A program made the position numbers and the translations under genes. A DNA stretch of 64,000 nt from Chlorohelix sp037138995 (GTDB lineage Bacteria > Chloroflexota > Chloroflexia > Chloroheliales > Chloroheliaceae), in the NCBI RefSeq assembly GCF_037138995.1, contig NZ_JBAXHI010000012.1, forward strand, positions 1 through 64,000, read 5' to 3'. Positions 33,721 to 42,900 of this stretch are shown here, piece by piece (position 1 is the stretch's first letter; every line of letters begins with the position of its first letter). The notes beneath the pieces were generated by a model. That model saw only the letters and a list, made by a program, of their open reading frames with translations, was not told where the DNA came from and ran no database searches.

Positions 33721-36657
33721 ATGGCTGATGCGACCCAGGGTGTGCAACTGGTCAAAGTAACTATAGATAATGTCGAGGTAAGCGTGCCGAAAGGTACGTT
33801 CGCCATTGAAGCGGCTAAGAGAGCGGGTATTTACGTATCCAACATGTGCGCTCACCCCGATATACGCCCCTTCGGCTCTTGCCGCATGTGTACGGTAGGT
33901 ACAGTTAGCAAGTGGGGTTTTGATTTTGAAATCTCATGCGCCTTAGAGTGCAAAGACGGCATGGTAATCTTTACCGAAAACAGCAATGACCAAGTACGCG
34001 AAGTTAAGCAGTTTATTCTCGAATCTTTATTGATAGACCACCCGCTCGATTGCCCCATCTGCCCTTCCAGCGGCGCATGCGATTTGCAAAATGCAACTTG
34101 GCATTACGGAATGAGCGAAAACCGCATGGCACGCCCTAAAGACTGGTACGAGCTAGATTATCTCAGCCCTGCCATTGTTATCAAGCGGGATCGCTGCGTA
34201 AACTGTGGGCAATGTGTGCGCGTCTGCGAAGAATTAGTCGGCGCGAAAGCCTTATGTTTCGTCAATCGCGGTATTGAATCTTACATCGACTCAGCTTGGG
34301 GCGGAGATCTCACCACCTCAACCCCCTGCACCAGTTGCGGTATGTGCGTAGAAGTTTGCCCAGTGGGCTGTCTGATGCATGTACAGTTTGAAAATACCTT
34401 CCTGAACTGGAACCTCAAACGTACTCCCACCACCTGTAACTATTGCAGCACAGGTTGCCAAGTTAATCTAGAAGCCGAAGTAAATACCGGACTGATAGAA
34501 AAAATTGCTTTCAACGAAGCGGCAGGCGTAGGAGACGGGCGCTCATGCGCGAAAGGTCGTTACGGACACCAATATATCAATAGCAAAGACCGCTTGACTT
34601 CACCGTTAATGCGTAAAGGCGAAGAGTTTGTCGAAATTAGCTGGGAGCAGGCTTATAACGAAATTCTAAATCGCCTCAACAAATATAAAGGTGACCAATT
34701 CGCTGCTATTGCCAGCGGAAAACTCACCAACGAAGAGAATTATCTTCTCCAAAAATTCACTCGTGGCGTGATGAACTCGAACAATATTGATAACTCAATT
34801 CGTTTCAATCACGGTGCATCAATAAACGCGCTGCTAAGTCAGTTCGGTATGTTCGGAATGACCAACACCGTACATGACGTGAAAGACTATTCCGGTTGCA
34901 TGCTTATTGCCGGTTCAGACCTAGAAAATACCGCTCCGGTTATTAGCTACCAATGGCAAGAAGCGGTACAACGTCGCAAAGCTTTGAAAGTTATAGTGGT
35001 TGACCCCCGCCCTTCCCGTTGGACTGAACGCGCCCACCTATGGTTGCAAATCAAGCCGGGAACCGATGCCGCGCTGTTTAACGGTCTAGCCTACATCATC
35101 TTCAAAGAAAACCTGTTAAACGCTGGTTTTATCTCAGCACGTACCACCGATTTTGAAGGTTGGAAATCCTCGTTGTCTGAGTACACGCCGGAGAAAGTAA
35201 GCGCAATAACAGGTGTTCCGGCTGCCAAATTGCTAGAGGCAGCGCGTTTGTACGCTACTGGCGGCGCAGGTAAAGGCAATAAGGGCAAGGATGGGCAATA
35301 TCCGGCATCTGCCATAATCTACGGCACCGGTATTACACAATGGACTAATGGCGTTGAGAATGTCCATACATTGGCAAACCTAACCCTATTAACCGGAAAT
35401 CTTGGACGACAGGGTGGCGGTTTGAACGGTATCCTTGACCAAGCAAATGACCAAGGCGCAGCGGATATGGGATGCTTACCGGATTACCTGCCCGGTTACG
35501 TTCCCGTTACCAAAAATGAAGCCCGGGCGGCGTTAGAAACTATGTGGTTCGGACAAGCCAATGCAGCTATACCAGCTAAAGCAGGCTTGAAATTTATGGA
35601 TATTTTCAAAGCCGCCGAAGCCGGACAGGTCAAAGCGTTGTATATCGTTGGTGAAAATCCGATGGTAACTGCGCCAAATCTGCAATTGATACAAAAAGCA
35701 TTGGAAAAGGTAGAGTTGCTAATTGTGCAAGACCTTTTCATGAATGAAACAGCCCGGTTTGCTGATTTCATTCTCCCTGCCGCAGGTCACGCCGAGAAAG
35801 ATGGTACTTATACAAGTACCGAACGCCGAATCAGTCGGGTTCGCAAAGCGTTGGCAGCGCCGGGAATTGCGAAGCCAGACTGGAAAATCCTAACCGAACT
35901 ATTGAATCGTCCCGGTTTCGTCAACAACTACAAATCGCCAGCCGACATCCTCGAAGAAATTACACGAGCGAATAGGTTGTACAGGGGTGTAACACTCCAG
36001 AAGGTGGAACGCAACCGCACTATTTCTACCTTCAAATCGGGCTTGCTATTCCCCGGAGCAGATTATAGTCGCAAATATCCCTACACTTTAATCCGCTTTG
36101 GACCACAGACTCCGGTTAGCGTCGAGGGAACAGCCGAAGATGGTACTCCAATTCTGTTCAAAGACAAATTTACAACGGCATCGGGTAAAGCAAAGTTTGT
36201 GTCAGCCCGCTACAATGCCAGCAAGACAATTGCAAGCCGCGACTATCCGCTAATCCTATCGGTAGGGCGTGCTTCATACGCCAATGATCGCAGTGGAGTG
36301 CTGTTGCGCCGTAATTACGTGCCTGAAGCACTCGATCCAGAACCGGAGTTGGAGATTAATGAAGTTGACGCAAAGAAACTCAATATCGAAAGTGGTGATA
36401 TTGTAAAAATTACGTCAGCCTTTGGTTCAATTGAAATCAAAGCCAAAATCACCGGCAAACAACCGAAAGGTTATGTATTTATGCCATGGATGTTCCGTGA
36501 AGCGCCCGGTTTCGTGGTCACAAACCGCGCTACCGATGAACGTAGCGGTTCTCCTGAGCTTAAGAACACACCTGTTTCGGTGCAATTCGTGCGGAAAAGC
36601 CTTGCAGGGTTGCTACAAACCACAGAAGGTTTACAAGTAGTACCAAGCCGAGCATAA
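33721..36657 (+). CDS. NuoG/formate dehydrogenase-like molybdopterin-fold subunit lacking Sec/Cys
   Basis: 978 residues. In order: [2Fe-2S] ferredoxin domain (Cys43, 54, 57, 73), His-Cys 4Fe-4S site (His107, Cys111, 114, 120), two 4Fe-4S clusters (CVNCGQCVRVCEE; CTSCGMCVEVCPVG), the FDH-type 4Fe-4S motif (Cys239, 242, 246, 276), a molybdopterin-oxidoreductase domain and a C-terminal MopB_CT domain. Overall it looks like a formate dehydrogenase alpha subunit. However, the Sec/Cys position is Asn363 (RFNHGAS), and the conserved Arg before DQANDQGAADMG is also absent. It therefore probably cannot oxidise formate and may be an NADH-oxidoreductase electron-transfer subunit. ATG 33721 is favoured by GAGGAG ten bases upstream. 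Confidence 0.85.
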   Translation: MADATQGVQLVKVTIDNVEVSVPKGTFAIEAAKRAGIYVSNMCAHPDIRPFGSCRMCTVGTVSKWGFDFEISCALECKDGMVIFTENSNDQVREVKQFILESLLIDHPLDCPICPSSGACDLQNATWHYGMSENRMARPKDWYELDYLSPAIVIKRDRCVNCGQCVRVCEELVGAKALCFVNRGIESYIDSAWGGDLTTSTPCTSCGMCVEVCPVGCLMHVQFENTFLNWNLKRTPTTCNYCSTGCQVNLEAEVNTGLIEKIAFNEAAGVGDGRSCAKGRYGHQYINSKDRLTSPLMRKGEEFVEISWEQAYNEILNRLNKYKGDQFAAIASGKLTNEENYLLQKFTRGVMNSNNIDNSIRFNHGASINALLSQFGMFGMTNTVHDVKDYSGCMLIAGSDLENTAPVISYQWQEAVQRRKALKVIVVDPRPSRWTERAHLWLQIKPGTDAALFNGLAYIIFKENLLNAGFISARTTDFEGWKSSLSEYTPEKVSAITGVPAAKLLEAARLYATGGAGKGNKGKDGQYPASAIIYGTGITQWTNGVENVHTLANLTLLTGNLGRQGGGLNGILDQANDQGAADMGCLPDYLPGYVPVTKNEARAALETMWFGQANAAIPAKAGLKFMDIFKAAEAGQVKALYIVGENPMVTAPNLQLIQKALEKVELLIVQDLFMNETARFADFILPAAGHAEKDGTYTSTERRISRVRKALAAPGIAKPDWKILTELLNRPGFVNNYKSPADILEEITRANRLYRGVTLQKVERNRTISTFKSGLLFPGADYSRKYPYTLIRFGPQTPVSVEGTAEDGTPILFKDKFTTASGKAKFVSARYNASKTIASRDYPLILSVGRASYANDRSGVLLRRNYVPEALDPEPELEINEVDAKKLNIESGDIVKITSAFGSIEIKAKITGKQPKGYVFMPWMFREAPGFVVTNRATDERSGSPELKNTPVSVQFVRKSLAGLLQTTEGLQVVPSRA

Positions 36658-36684
36658 TCCAGTAATGGAATAGAATTAAAAAAG

Positions 36685-36715
36685 GGGGGCGGTTTTTAGA
36701 ACCGTCCCCTTTCTA
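36685..36715. terminator. Bidirectional terminator between nuoG-like and CbiD-like genes
   Basis: GGGGGCGGTT pairs with AACCGTCCCC (36685-36694 with 36700-36709, one G-T pair). It is followed by TTTCT on the plus strand and by a long T run on the minus strand. Confidence 0.85.
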
Positions 36716-36727
36716 ATGAAAAAATTA

Positions 36728-37879
36728 TTACAAATCCAAAATTCCCGGTTCAAAGGTCGTGCGACCAAGTATAGCGCCACTACTTCCGAATATAATCACA
36801 GTAAGGCGGATTTTCTGCGAAACGTTCTTGCGTAGTTCAAAGCAAGCTCCTTCGCAGATTTTGTCGAATATCCAACCCAGACCGTCACGGCTTATAAGTT
36901 TCATCAGATTTGGTAAGCTGAAAGATTCTCGCAAGCTCTGAACCGTTTCCATCGGTAAATTAAAACGGGTTGCCAGTTGAATTACCAAGCTAGTATCAAA
37001 TGCAATATTATTCTGCGCTGCCTGTTCACCAAGTGCAATTTGCTGAATCGAATTAAAATTACCGCAAATCGTTATGGCATCAAGTAGCTCAAACGAAGTG
37101 GCATGGTTCAGGGCATCTTGTAGCGACAAATTATGAAGAGACAAATCTAGGAACACCTCAGTTGAATTATCAAGCATAGGCAAGATACCGTTACCGACCG
37201 AATCGAGTGATAAAGCAAGGTGAGTTAGAGTAGCAGTATTATCCAGATCGGACAAATTCACCCCATTGTTATTCTGGTATGACTGTTCTAATTTCGTTTG
37301 CAGGTTGGGTAATTCAAAGGCACTCTCGTGAGCCAACCCAATCATAACGCGCACACCACGTTCAAGCCTATCGGAAGATATTGAATTAATAGCTTCGGTG
37401 ATAGCGCTCGCTACCAGTTCACGCGGTATTTGGCTTAGCGCGGCTTCTTCTTCATGCGTAGCAGCGATAAAGTGAAGCAATAACGGCACAGCCTTATTTA
37501 CAGAAGAAAGGGTAAGCCAGTGTAATTCGACTCTAGGGTCTAAAAACGCAACAGGTTCAGGTAATGAATCTACAACCGGGCTAAGGTTATGTTCCCACAT
37601 TACTTTAACCCAGACTTCTGGGGTTTCAGTTTCGGGAATCGCTTCAGGGGTACCAATAATTGAGCAGAGGGCGCTTCCAGATTCAATAACGCATTTTTGG
37701 ACTTTGAAGTGTGCAACACCACCACCGGGTATAATCATTCGCACCCGCTGTATAACTTGGTGAGTCAATAATGCAGTAGCAGCAGCTTTAGCAGCGGCGG
37801 CGGCAGTCAGATGGACAATATCATTTTGCGAACCACCGATACCTGCTCTGGACGCATCTTTTCTGATTTCGCGTCCCAT
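36728..37879 (-). CDS. Divergent CbiD-like protein (cobalt-precorrin-5B C1-methyltransferase homologue)
   Basis: 383 residues, close to CbiD length. The N-terminus (VHLTAAAAAKAAATALLTHQ, then IIPGGGVAHFKVQKCVI) aligns with the CbiD start, and SQIPRELVASAITEAINSI resembles its PVPR-M-x-x-A segment. The well-conserved CbiD motifs further on (the NPRLGIVGGISILGTTG region) are not present, and the His/Gly metal-free core differs. It is either a degenerate paralogue or a family with a new role. No other cobalamin genes lie nearby. Weak ribosome site. Moderate confidence in the homology, low in the function. Confidence 0.55.
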   Translation of the reverse strand: MGREIRKDASRAGIGGSQNDIVHLTAAAAAKAAATALLTHQVIQRVRMIIPGGGVAHFKVQKCVIESGSALCSIIGTPEAIPETETPEVWVKVMWEHNLSPVVDSLPEPVAFLDPRVELHWLTLSSVNKAVPLLLHFIAATHEEEAALSQIPRELVASAITEAINSISSDRLERGVRVMIGLAHESAFELPNLQTKLEQSYQNNNGVNLSDLDNTATLTHLALSLDSVGNGILPMLDNSTEVFLDLSLHNLSLQDALNHATSFELLDAITICGNFNSIQQIALGEQAAQNNIAFDTSLVIQLATRFNLPMETVQSLRESFSLPNLMKLISRDGLGWIFDKICEGACFELRKNVSQKIRLTVIIFGSSGAILGRTTFEPGILDL

Positions 37880-38001
37880 AAGGGTTTCTTCTTTCTGAGT
37901 CCTTGAGCTAAGTACATCTCACTCTATTTAGCTTTAGCTTACCTGCATCATCGAAAGGTAATGGCTGGAACAAGGCTTAGCTTGGTTCCCTAAAATAATT
38001 G

Positions 38002-38191
38002 CCTGATTCTTAGTTGTGTTAACGTTCGGATACATCGCAAGAATCAGGAGTAAACTCAACGCTGTAATTCTCATTATACTTCGACAGCATTTACCCACCA
38101 GAACAAGTACCATATTTTGACTTGTTGGCGCACTTTATCAGGTATCGTTTTATTACCTGCCGTCTCTGTGCCATCGCTGCTGTTAAACAGC
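38002..38191. other. Structured intergenic region with several inverted repeats
   Basis: The 590-bp gap 37880-38471 has no gene but several hairpins: CCTGATTCTT/AAGAATCAGG (38002-38011 with 38039-38048, perfect), AACAAGT/ACTTGTT (38102-38108 with 38120-38126), CAGGTA/TACCTG (38139-38144 with 38154-38159) and GCTGTT-A-AACAGC (38179-38191). The clustering suggests an RNA or a mobile-element relic. I cannot match it to a known RNA family; it is not a recognisable cobalamin riboswitch. Confidence 0.45.
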
Positions 38192-38420
38192 TTAGGATTT
38201 CTCTTAACGGTTTGTTAATTCTTCCTTTTATTAATCTTTTGAGTCTTTACACTAGGCTAAGCAACTGGAGTTCAAAACATAGCATGGTGTAAAAGATTAA
38301 TTAAGAAATCTTTAAGGATTCGTTACAAAAGAGTGAGGAATCAATTAAGATTACATGAAGTATAACGCATAGGGGAAAGCAATGTCAATATCAATTTGAG
38401 CGACTCTGATTAAGTTTTGT

Positions 38421-38461
38421 TAACAAAAACCCCCTCTTATATTCAAAAAGAGGGGGTTTGT
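38421..38461 (-). terminator. Terminator of the NYN-domain gene
   Basis: 11-bp stem AACCCCCTCTT/AAGAGGGGGTT (38428-38438 with 38448-38458), followed on the minus strand by TTTTTGTT. Confidence 0.85.
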
Positions 38462-38471
38462 TAAGGGTTTT

Positions 38472-40841
38472 TTAGTTTTCTGAATTTCCACCTTCGTCAT
38501 TCTCAGAACCGTTTCCATGCGGTATCTTTATTGGGCGACGACGGCGCGGAAAAGGCTTTCCTTCCATATCGAGTTTAACTCGGAGCGGAGGGCGACGACG
38601 AGGGCGTGGAGTTGCTTCTGGGCTATCTGCCATATCCGCAGAAATAGCCTCATCGTCACCAATACCTTCCTCGTTGGCTACTTCTATATCATCTACCCCT
38701 TCTTCGATTTGATCATCTATCTCTACCAATTGCTCCGGTTGTTCCACTTCTGATAAAGCCTCTTCAGCAGAGGGAAGTTCCGGTAGCGGTTCGGCTGAAT
38801 AACTCAAAAGCCCGAAATATCCAAAAGTATCAGGTTCGCTTGGCGATGAAGCTTCGATTTCTGGAGTCGACTCAACTTCGGCTACTTGCTCGACAATTTC
38901 ATCTTGCGCGATTTCCTGAATAGCAGTCATTTCAGGCTGAAACTCAACCATAGGTGCGGCATTTAATTCGTCTGGCATCTGCTCCATATGTGATTGAGCT
39001 TCCGCTGCTGCCGTTGCTAACATAGCATATTTAACTGCTTTGTGTTCTTCCTGCAAATGCGCTACCTGTACTCGCATCTTGCGAGCGCCACGAGAATGCA
39101 CTTCCACCGCCATTTTCAAGACACCCTCACTTAAAAGACGAGAGAGTATGGTGCCGGCGTGGCTTTTAGCTTCATTCTCGTTCATACCATGCTTGTTTAG
39201 ATAATCGCGAACGTTGGAAAGCAATAATTCGTATCCAAGCCACCGATTGCGATGACGCAACCCTTCTATCAAAACAATAACTTCCTGAAAGTGAGGTTGG
39301 TCAAGTAACGTAGGCTTAGGCCCGAAAGGCGAAGTGTTCGTTTCTTTATGGAAAGATGAAACTGAACGTTCACGACTACTAGGAGTAAGAGCCACCGCTT
39401 CCACTTTTTCTGATTCAGCTACAGGGGCATGCGCTTCAATTGCTGCGTCCTGTTGAGCTTCAGTCGCCCCATCATCCGACACGTTCTCAGTCGCTTTAAC
39501 AACTGTTTCAGTTCTAGTTTCTTCGCCGGCAGCCTCATAATTTTCTTCGGAATCCATATCTATTGAAGACTCGCCATCGTTAACCCCATCCGCCTCATCA
39601 TACCCACTCTCAGAGACATCCATTCGAGGTGAACCCGGCATAGAAACCCACAAAATATGTCCGATTTGATCCATTTGCAGGATATTAGCAACTTCTAAAG
39701 CTGAAAGTAGGGCTTTGAATTTGCTGAATCCATAACGGCGTTCATTAAAACTGGGGATGCGGCGCAGCAAATCTTCTTTAAGGTCACGGGCGCGCATTTG
39801 CGCTCTACCACTAGTGGAACGTTGGGACAAAATATTGCGGATTACTTCCTTAATATCCTCAAAATTGGAAGCATGCGCGGTTGACTGTGTAGTAGTCGAG
39901 GCAACAGGCTTGACAGGAGCTGGGGGAGGAGTTGTTACTACCGGAACTGCTTGAACCGGAACTTGCACAGGTTGTTGTGCCTGTGGTTGCGGAACGGGTT
40001 GGTAAGAATTTGTCACAGACGGATAGTTAACCGGAGTTGTAGGCTGATATTGTATGGGATAAGTTACCTGAGAAGGGTAGGAAGGCTGCTGTTGCTGAGG
40101 AATAGGAACCTGCATATAGGGTTGACCCACACTTGTCGGCGGGGGAGTACCACGCCGATTTCCTGCCAAGCGTCGCCCACTACGCCCTGCAACAGTAGTT
40201 TGCTGCTGCTGGTTTTGGGGGGACGTAGGTTGTTGCTGGTAATATTGCTGTCCAGATGACTGCTGAGAATAAACTCCCTGATAATAGGCAGCATACGGGT
40301 CGGAAGGCAAGGAAGCTTGCGCCAGCAACACACGATAAGGTACAAACTCATCGCAGATTTGCTGCAAAACATTTGCCACATAATCCGGTCCGACAACCAC
40401 TACGCGCCGCCCACGCATTTTAGCGAGGCGCACCACTGGCATCATGTCCTTATCGCCGGTTACAAGGACATAAGTGCGAACACTAGGCATTAAATGTAAA
40501 AAGTCCACACAATCGGTCACCATCACCGGGTCTGCAAGGCTCTTGCCCTTCCCGGTTTGCCCGCTCAAATCACGATCAGCGTGAAAGACGGGAGCGTAAA
40601 CGGTTTCAACGCCAGCCTTGTAAACTTCAAGACGGTCAACGGTATTTGACCATTCGGCGTAAGCGCGGGCAAGTACCAACGTACCATAAGATTGAGCCTT
40701 GGCAATCAGCACATCGAGATTAGGGCGATTGCTGCCACGGTCGGCATAATTACTAATTACAAGATTATCCCAATCTATGAATAAAGCTACCTGATCTGTT
40801 TCTTCTTCCTTGCGGTTATATATATTTGGATATATTGCCAT
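38472..40841 (-). CDS. NYN (PIN-like nuclease) protein with OST-HTH/LOTUS-type domains
   Basis: 789 residues. N-terminal NYN domain (residues ~15-175) with acidic sites in ALFIDWDNLVIS, VMVTDCVDFLHL and LVTGDKDMMPVVRLAKMRGR, as in LabA/DUF88 and MARF1-type nucleases. A Gln/Pro-rich linker follows, then a winged-helix OST-HTH/LOTUS-like domain (IKEVIRNILSQRSTSGRAQM to FSKFKALLSALEVANILQMD). A second helical domain comes next (FQEVIVLIEGLRHRNRWLGY), and then an acidic tail ending in a basic Arg/Pro stretch. The combination points to RNA binding and possibly RNA cleavage. Cytoplasmic. Divergent from RNase PH. Confidence 0.83.
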   Translation of the reverse strand: MAIYPNIYNRKEEETDQVALFIDWDNLVISNYADRGSNRPNLDVLIAKAQSYGTLVLARAYAEWSNTVDRLEVYKAGVETVYAPVFHADRDLSGQTGKGKSLADPVMVTDCVDFLHLMPSVRTYVLVTGDKDMMPVVRLAKMRGRRVVVVGPDYVANVLQQICDEFVPYRVLLAQASLPSDPYAAYYQGVYSQQSSGQQYYQQQPTSPQNQQQQTTVAGRSGRRLAGNRRGTPPPTSVGQPYMQVPIPQQQQPSYPSQVTYPIQYQPTTPVNYPSVTNSYQPVPQPQAQQPVQVPVQAVPVVTTPPPAPVKPVASTTTQSTAHASNFEDIKEVIRNILSQRSTSGRAQMRARDLKEDLLRRIPSFNERRYGFSKFKALLSALEVANILQMDQIGHILWVSMPGSPRMDVSESGYDEADGVNDGESSIDMDSEENYEAAGEETRTETVVKATENVSDDGATEAQQDAAIEAHAPVAESEKVEAVALTPSSRERSVSSFHKETNTSPFGPKPTLLDQPHFQEVIVLIEGLRHRNRWLGYELLLSNVRDYLNKHGMNENEAKSHAGTILSRLLSEGVLKMAVEVHSRGARKMRVQVAHLQEEHKAVKYAMLATAAAEAQSHMEQMPDELNAAPMVEFQPEMTAIQEIAQDEIVEQVAEVESTPEIEASSPSEPDTFGYFGLLSYSAEPLPELPSAEEALSEVEQPEQLVEIDDQIEEGVDDIEVANEEGIGDDEAISADMADSPEATPRPRRRPPLRVKLDMEGKPFPRRRRPIKIPHGNGSENDEGGNSEN

Positions 40842-40983
40842 GTTAAATCTAATCCTTTCAAGCCTCTAGCAAACTCTCGATAGAGTTGACCCGCTTCATT
40901 GTCGTGTCTATACTTGATATTGTACATGTAGAAACCATGTTTTTTGTAACATTCTTTCGGACAAATGATAGGGGGTACTTAAG

Positions 40984-41730
40984 TTGTCTAATTCCAGAAT
41001 AAAAAAGGTCGGGCGAGGCGATGAGCGATTGCTCGACCAAATGCGCGGGGTACGTATTACCCCCAATGTTGTTGAGTGGGCGGAAGGTTCTGCATTGGTT
41101 GAGTTTGGAAAAACTCGGGTGCTTTGCACTGCCAGTATAGACGAGAAGGTTCCGCCGTACCGTGCGGGCAAAGGGATTGGTTGGGTTACTGCTGAATATT
41201 CCATGCTGCCGCGGGCGACTCACTCCCGAACCCCCCGTGAAGCAGCAGTTGGAAAGGTCAGCGGTAGAACGCAAGAAATCCAGCGCCTCATCGGGCGTAG
41301 CCTGAGAGGTATTGTTAATTTTGTCAGCCTCGGAGAGAGGCAAATTATTATTGATTGTGACGTTTTGCAAGCCGACGGAGGCACGCGCACCGCCTCGATA
41401 ACGGGAGGTTACGTAGCGCTCGCGCTTGCCTGCAAATGGTTGCAAAATAAGGGTTTTATAGATACTTTTCCGCTTACTAACGCAATCGCCGCAGTGAGCG
41501 TAGGCATTGTTCAGGGACAACATGTCCTTGATCTTAATTACAGTGAAGACAGCGCGGCGGCGGTAGATTTCAATGTTGTGATGCTGGACAGCGGCGAATT
41601 CGTAGAAGTACAGGGGACAGCAGAAGGAAGTCCATTCAGTAGGAACGACATTGATGCCATGCTGAACCTTGCTGAAAAGGGTATTCGTGAACTTTTTGAA
41701 ATCCAGAAGCAAGCTATCTCCGAGGTGTAA
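40984..41730 (+). CDS. rph: Ribonuclease PH
   Basis: 248-residue phosphorolytic 3'-exoribonuclease that trims tRNA 3' ends with inorganic phosphate. Family sequences: DQMRGVRITPNVVEWAEGSA, GWVTAEYSMLPRATHSRTPR, TQEIQRLIGRSLRGIV, IIDCDVLQADGGTRTASITG and NVVMLDSGEFVEVQGTAEGS. Usual length. It starts at TTG, with AGGGGG eight bases ahead. It is divergent from the NYN-domain gene, and both have RNA roles. Confidence 0.95.
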   Translation: MSNSRIKKVGRGDERLLDQMRGVRITPNVVEWAEGSALVEFGKTRVLCTASIDEKVPPYRAGKGIGWVTAEYSMLPRATHSRTPREAAVGKVSGRTQEIQRLIGRSLRGIVNFVSLGERQIIIDCDVLQADGGTRTASITGGYVALALACKWLQNKGFIDTFPLTNAIAAVSVGIVQGQHVLDLNYSEDSAAAVDFNVVMLDSGEFVEVQGTAEGSPFSRNDIDAMLNLAEKGIRELFEIQKQAISEV

Positions 41731-41772
41731 ACTCGGAGCAAACCCAACTTTTTTGACTTTCAGGTACAACGT

Positions 41773-42900
41773 TCAAAGTTCCTCCGCCATTGCGAACAGA
41801 CATCGCATAAGCGCGTCGGTGTCTTCGGCACGCCCAACGGAGATACGGAGATAGTCAGGTAAACCGGGGAGGTGCAGGTATCTAACAAAGATGCCTTGCC
41901 TCTCCAAACGCTTTTTTATCCTAAAAGCATCACCCCGGACTACCTTACAGAGAACGAAATTTGCATTTGAGGGGTACGGTTGCAGAAAATTCAATTTCCG
42001 CAATTGGCGGAACAAGCGACCGCGCTCATTCTTTATCCAGCCAATTACGGTTTCATAGTAGCGTGGATCATCCAGAACAGCCTCTACGGCTAACTGCTGT
42101 GCAGCGTCAAGTTTGTAAACCGCACGCAACTTCCAAACGTGCTTGAGAATCTCTTGTGAAAAGAGACCATAAGCAACACGCATTCCCGCCAACCCAGCCC
42201 AATGACTAAAGCTTCGAGCTACTACTAGGTTCTCAAATTCCGTAACTAGGTTGGCAACACTATTTCCTGCAAATTCGTAGAAACTTTCATCTACGAGTAC
42301 GACCACTCCGGCTTTAAGGAGCTTTACCACCTCAATTGGAGATATTAAGTTGCCGGTGGGATTGTTCGGCGAGCCTATCACTACTAACTTGGTGCGCTCG
42401 CTTACTGCCGCCAATATTTGTTCAATTTGCACTTCAAAAGTGCTAGAACTGCGCGGCACCTCCACTACCTGTGCTCCCGCTAAATTAGCATAGAAGCGGT
42501 AAAATTGCACAGTTGGAGGACAAATTATGACCTCATCGCCCGGTTTTAGCAAAACCCGCATCACGAGGTCTACCAGTTCGCTCACGCCATTTGTCAGCAG
42601 TATTCGCTCCCGACGAATACCAGTATAAGCTTCCAACCTGCTGCGCAACCCGGTCATCAATGTGTCCGGGTAACGATGATAAGCGTCGAAACTGGCTAAT
42701 AATTCCTGTACCCGTACCGAACAACCAAATGGATTTTCGTTAGCATCCAGCTTAATGATTTCTTCAGGTTCAAAACCTAGGCGTTTACTGGCTACCTCTA
42801 ACGAATCCCCCGGCAGATGGCTCTCCATCTCCACTATATCTGGGCGGACTAATGCCTCTATATCCACCTCATATGGTTCAGAAGGCAATATGTGAGCCAC
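41773..42900 (-). CDS. hisC: Histidinol-phosphate aminotransferase
   Basis: PLP-dependent class I/II aminotransferase, 375 residues, converting imidazole-acetol phosphate to histidinol phosphate. Features: KLDANENPFGCSVRVQELLA, VIGSPNNPTGNLISPIEVVK, VLVDESFYEFAG, and the lysine region VVARSFSHWAGLAGMRVAYG, where the usual SKA/SK is read as SHW. The PLP lysine is therefore not evident at that position (see findings). It starts with GTG directly after AGAGGAG; a slightly later TTG is possible. It is convergent with rph and not in a his operon. Confidence 0.78.
   Translation of the reverse strand: MAHILPSEPYEVDIEALVRPDIVEMESHLPGDSLEVASKRLGFEPEEIIKLDANENPFGCSVRVQELLASFDAYHRYPDTLMTGLRSRLEAYTGIRRERILLTNGVSELVDLVMRVLLKPGDEVIICPPTVQFYRFYANLAGAQVVEVPRSSSTFEVQIEQILAAVSERTKLVVIGSPNNPTGNLISPIEVVKLLKAGVVVLVDESFYEFAGNSVANLVTEFENLVVARSFSHWAGLAGMRVAYGLFSQEILKHVWKLRAVYKLDAAQQLAVEAVLDDPRYYETVIGWIKNERGRLFRQLRKLNFLQPYPSNANFVLCKVVRGDAFRIKKRLERQGIFVRYLHLPGLPDYLRISVGRAEDTDALMRCLFAMAEEL

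Noticed and set aside
33721..36657. Calling the subunit formate dehydrogenase
   Set aside because: Sec/Cys is replaced by Asn and the conserved Arg is missing, so catalysis on formate is not supported.
37880..38471. Cobalamin riboswitch upstream of the CbiD-like gene
   Set aside because: Hairpins are present but I could not find the B12-box or the expected core.
40858..41769. 303-codon open frame on the minus strand
   Set aside because: It lies antisense across the whole RNase PH gene and has no family resemblance.
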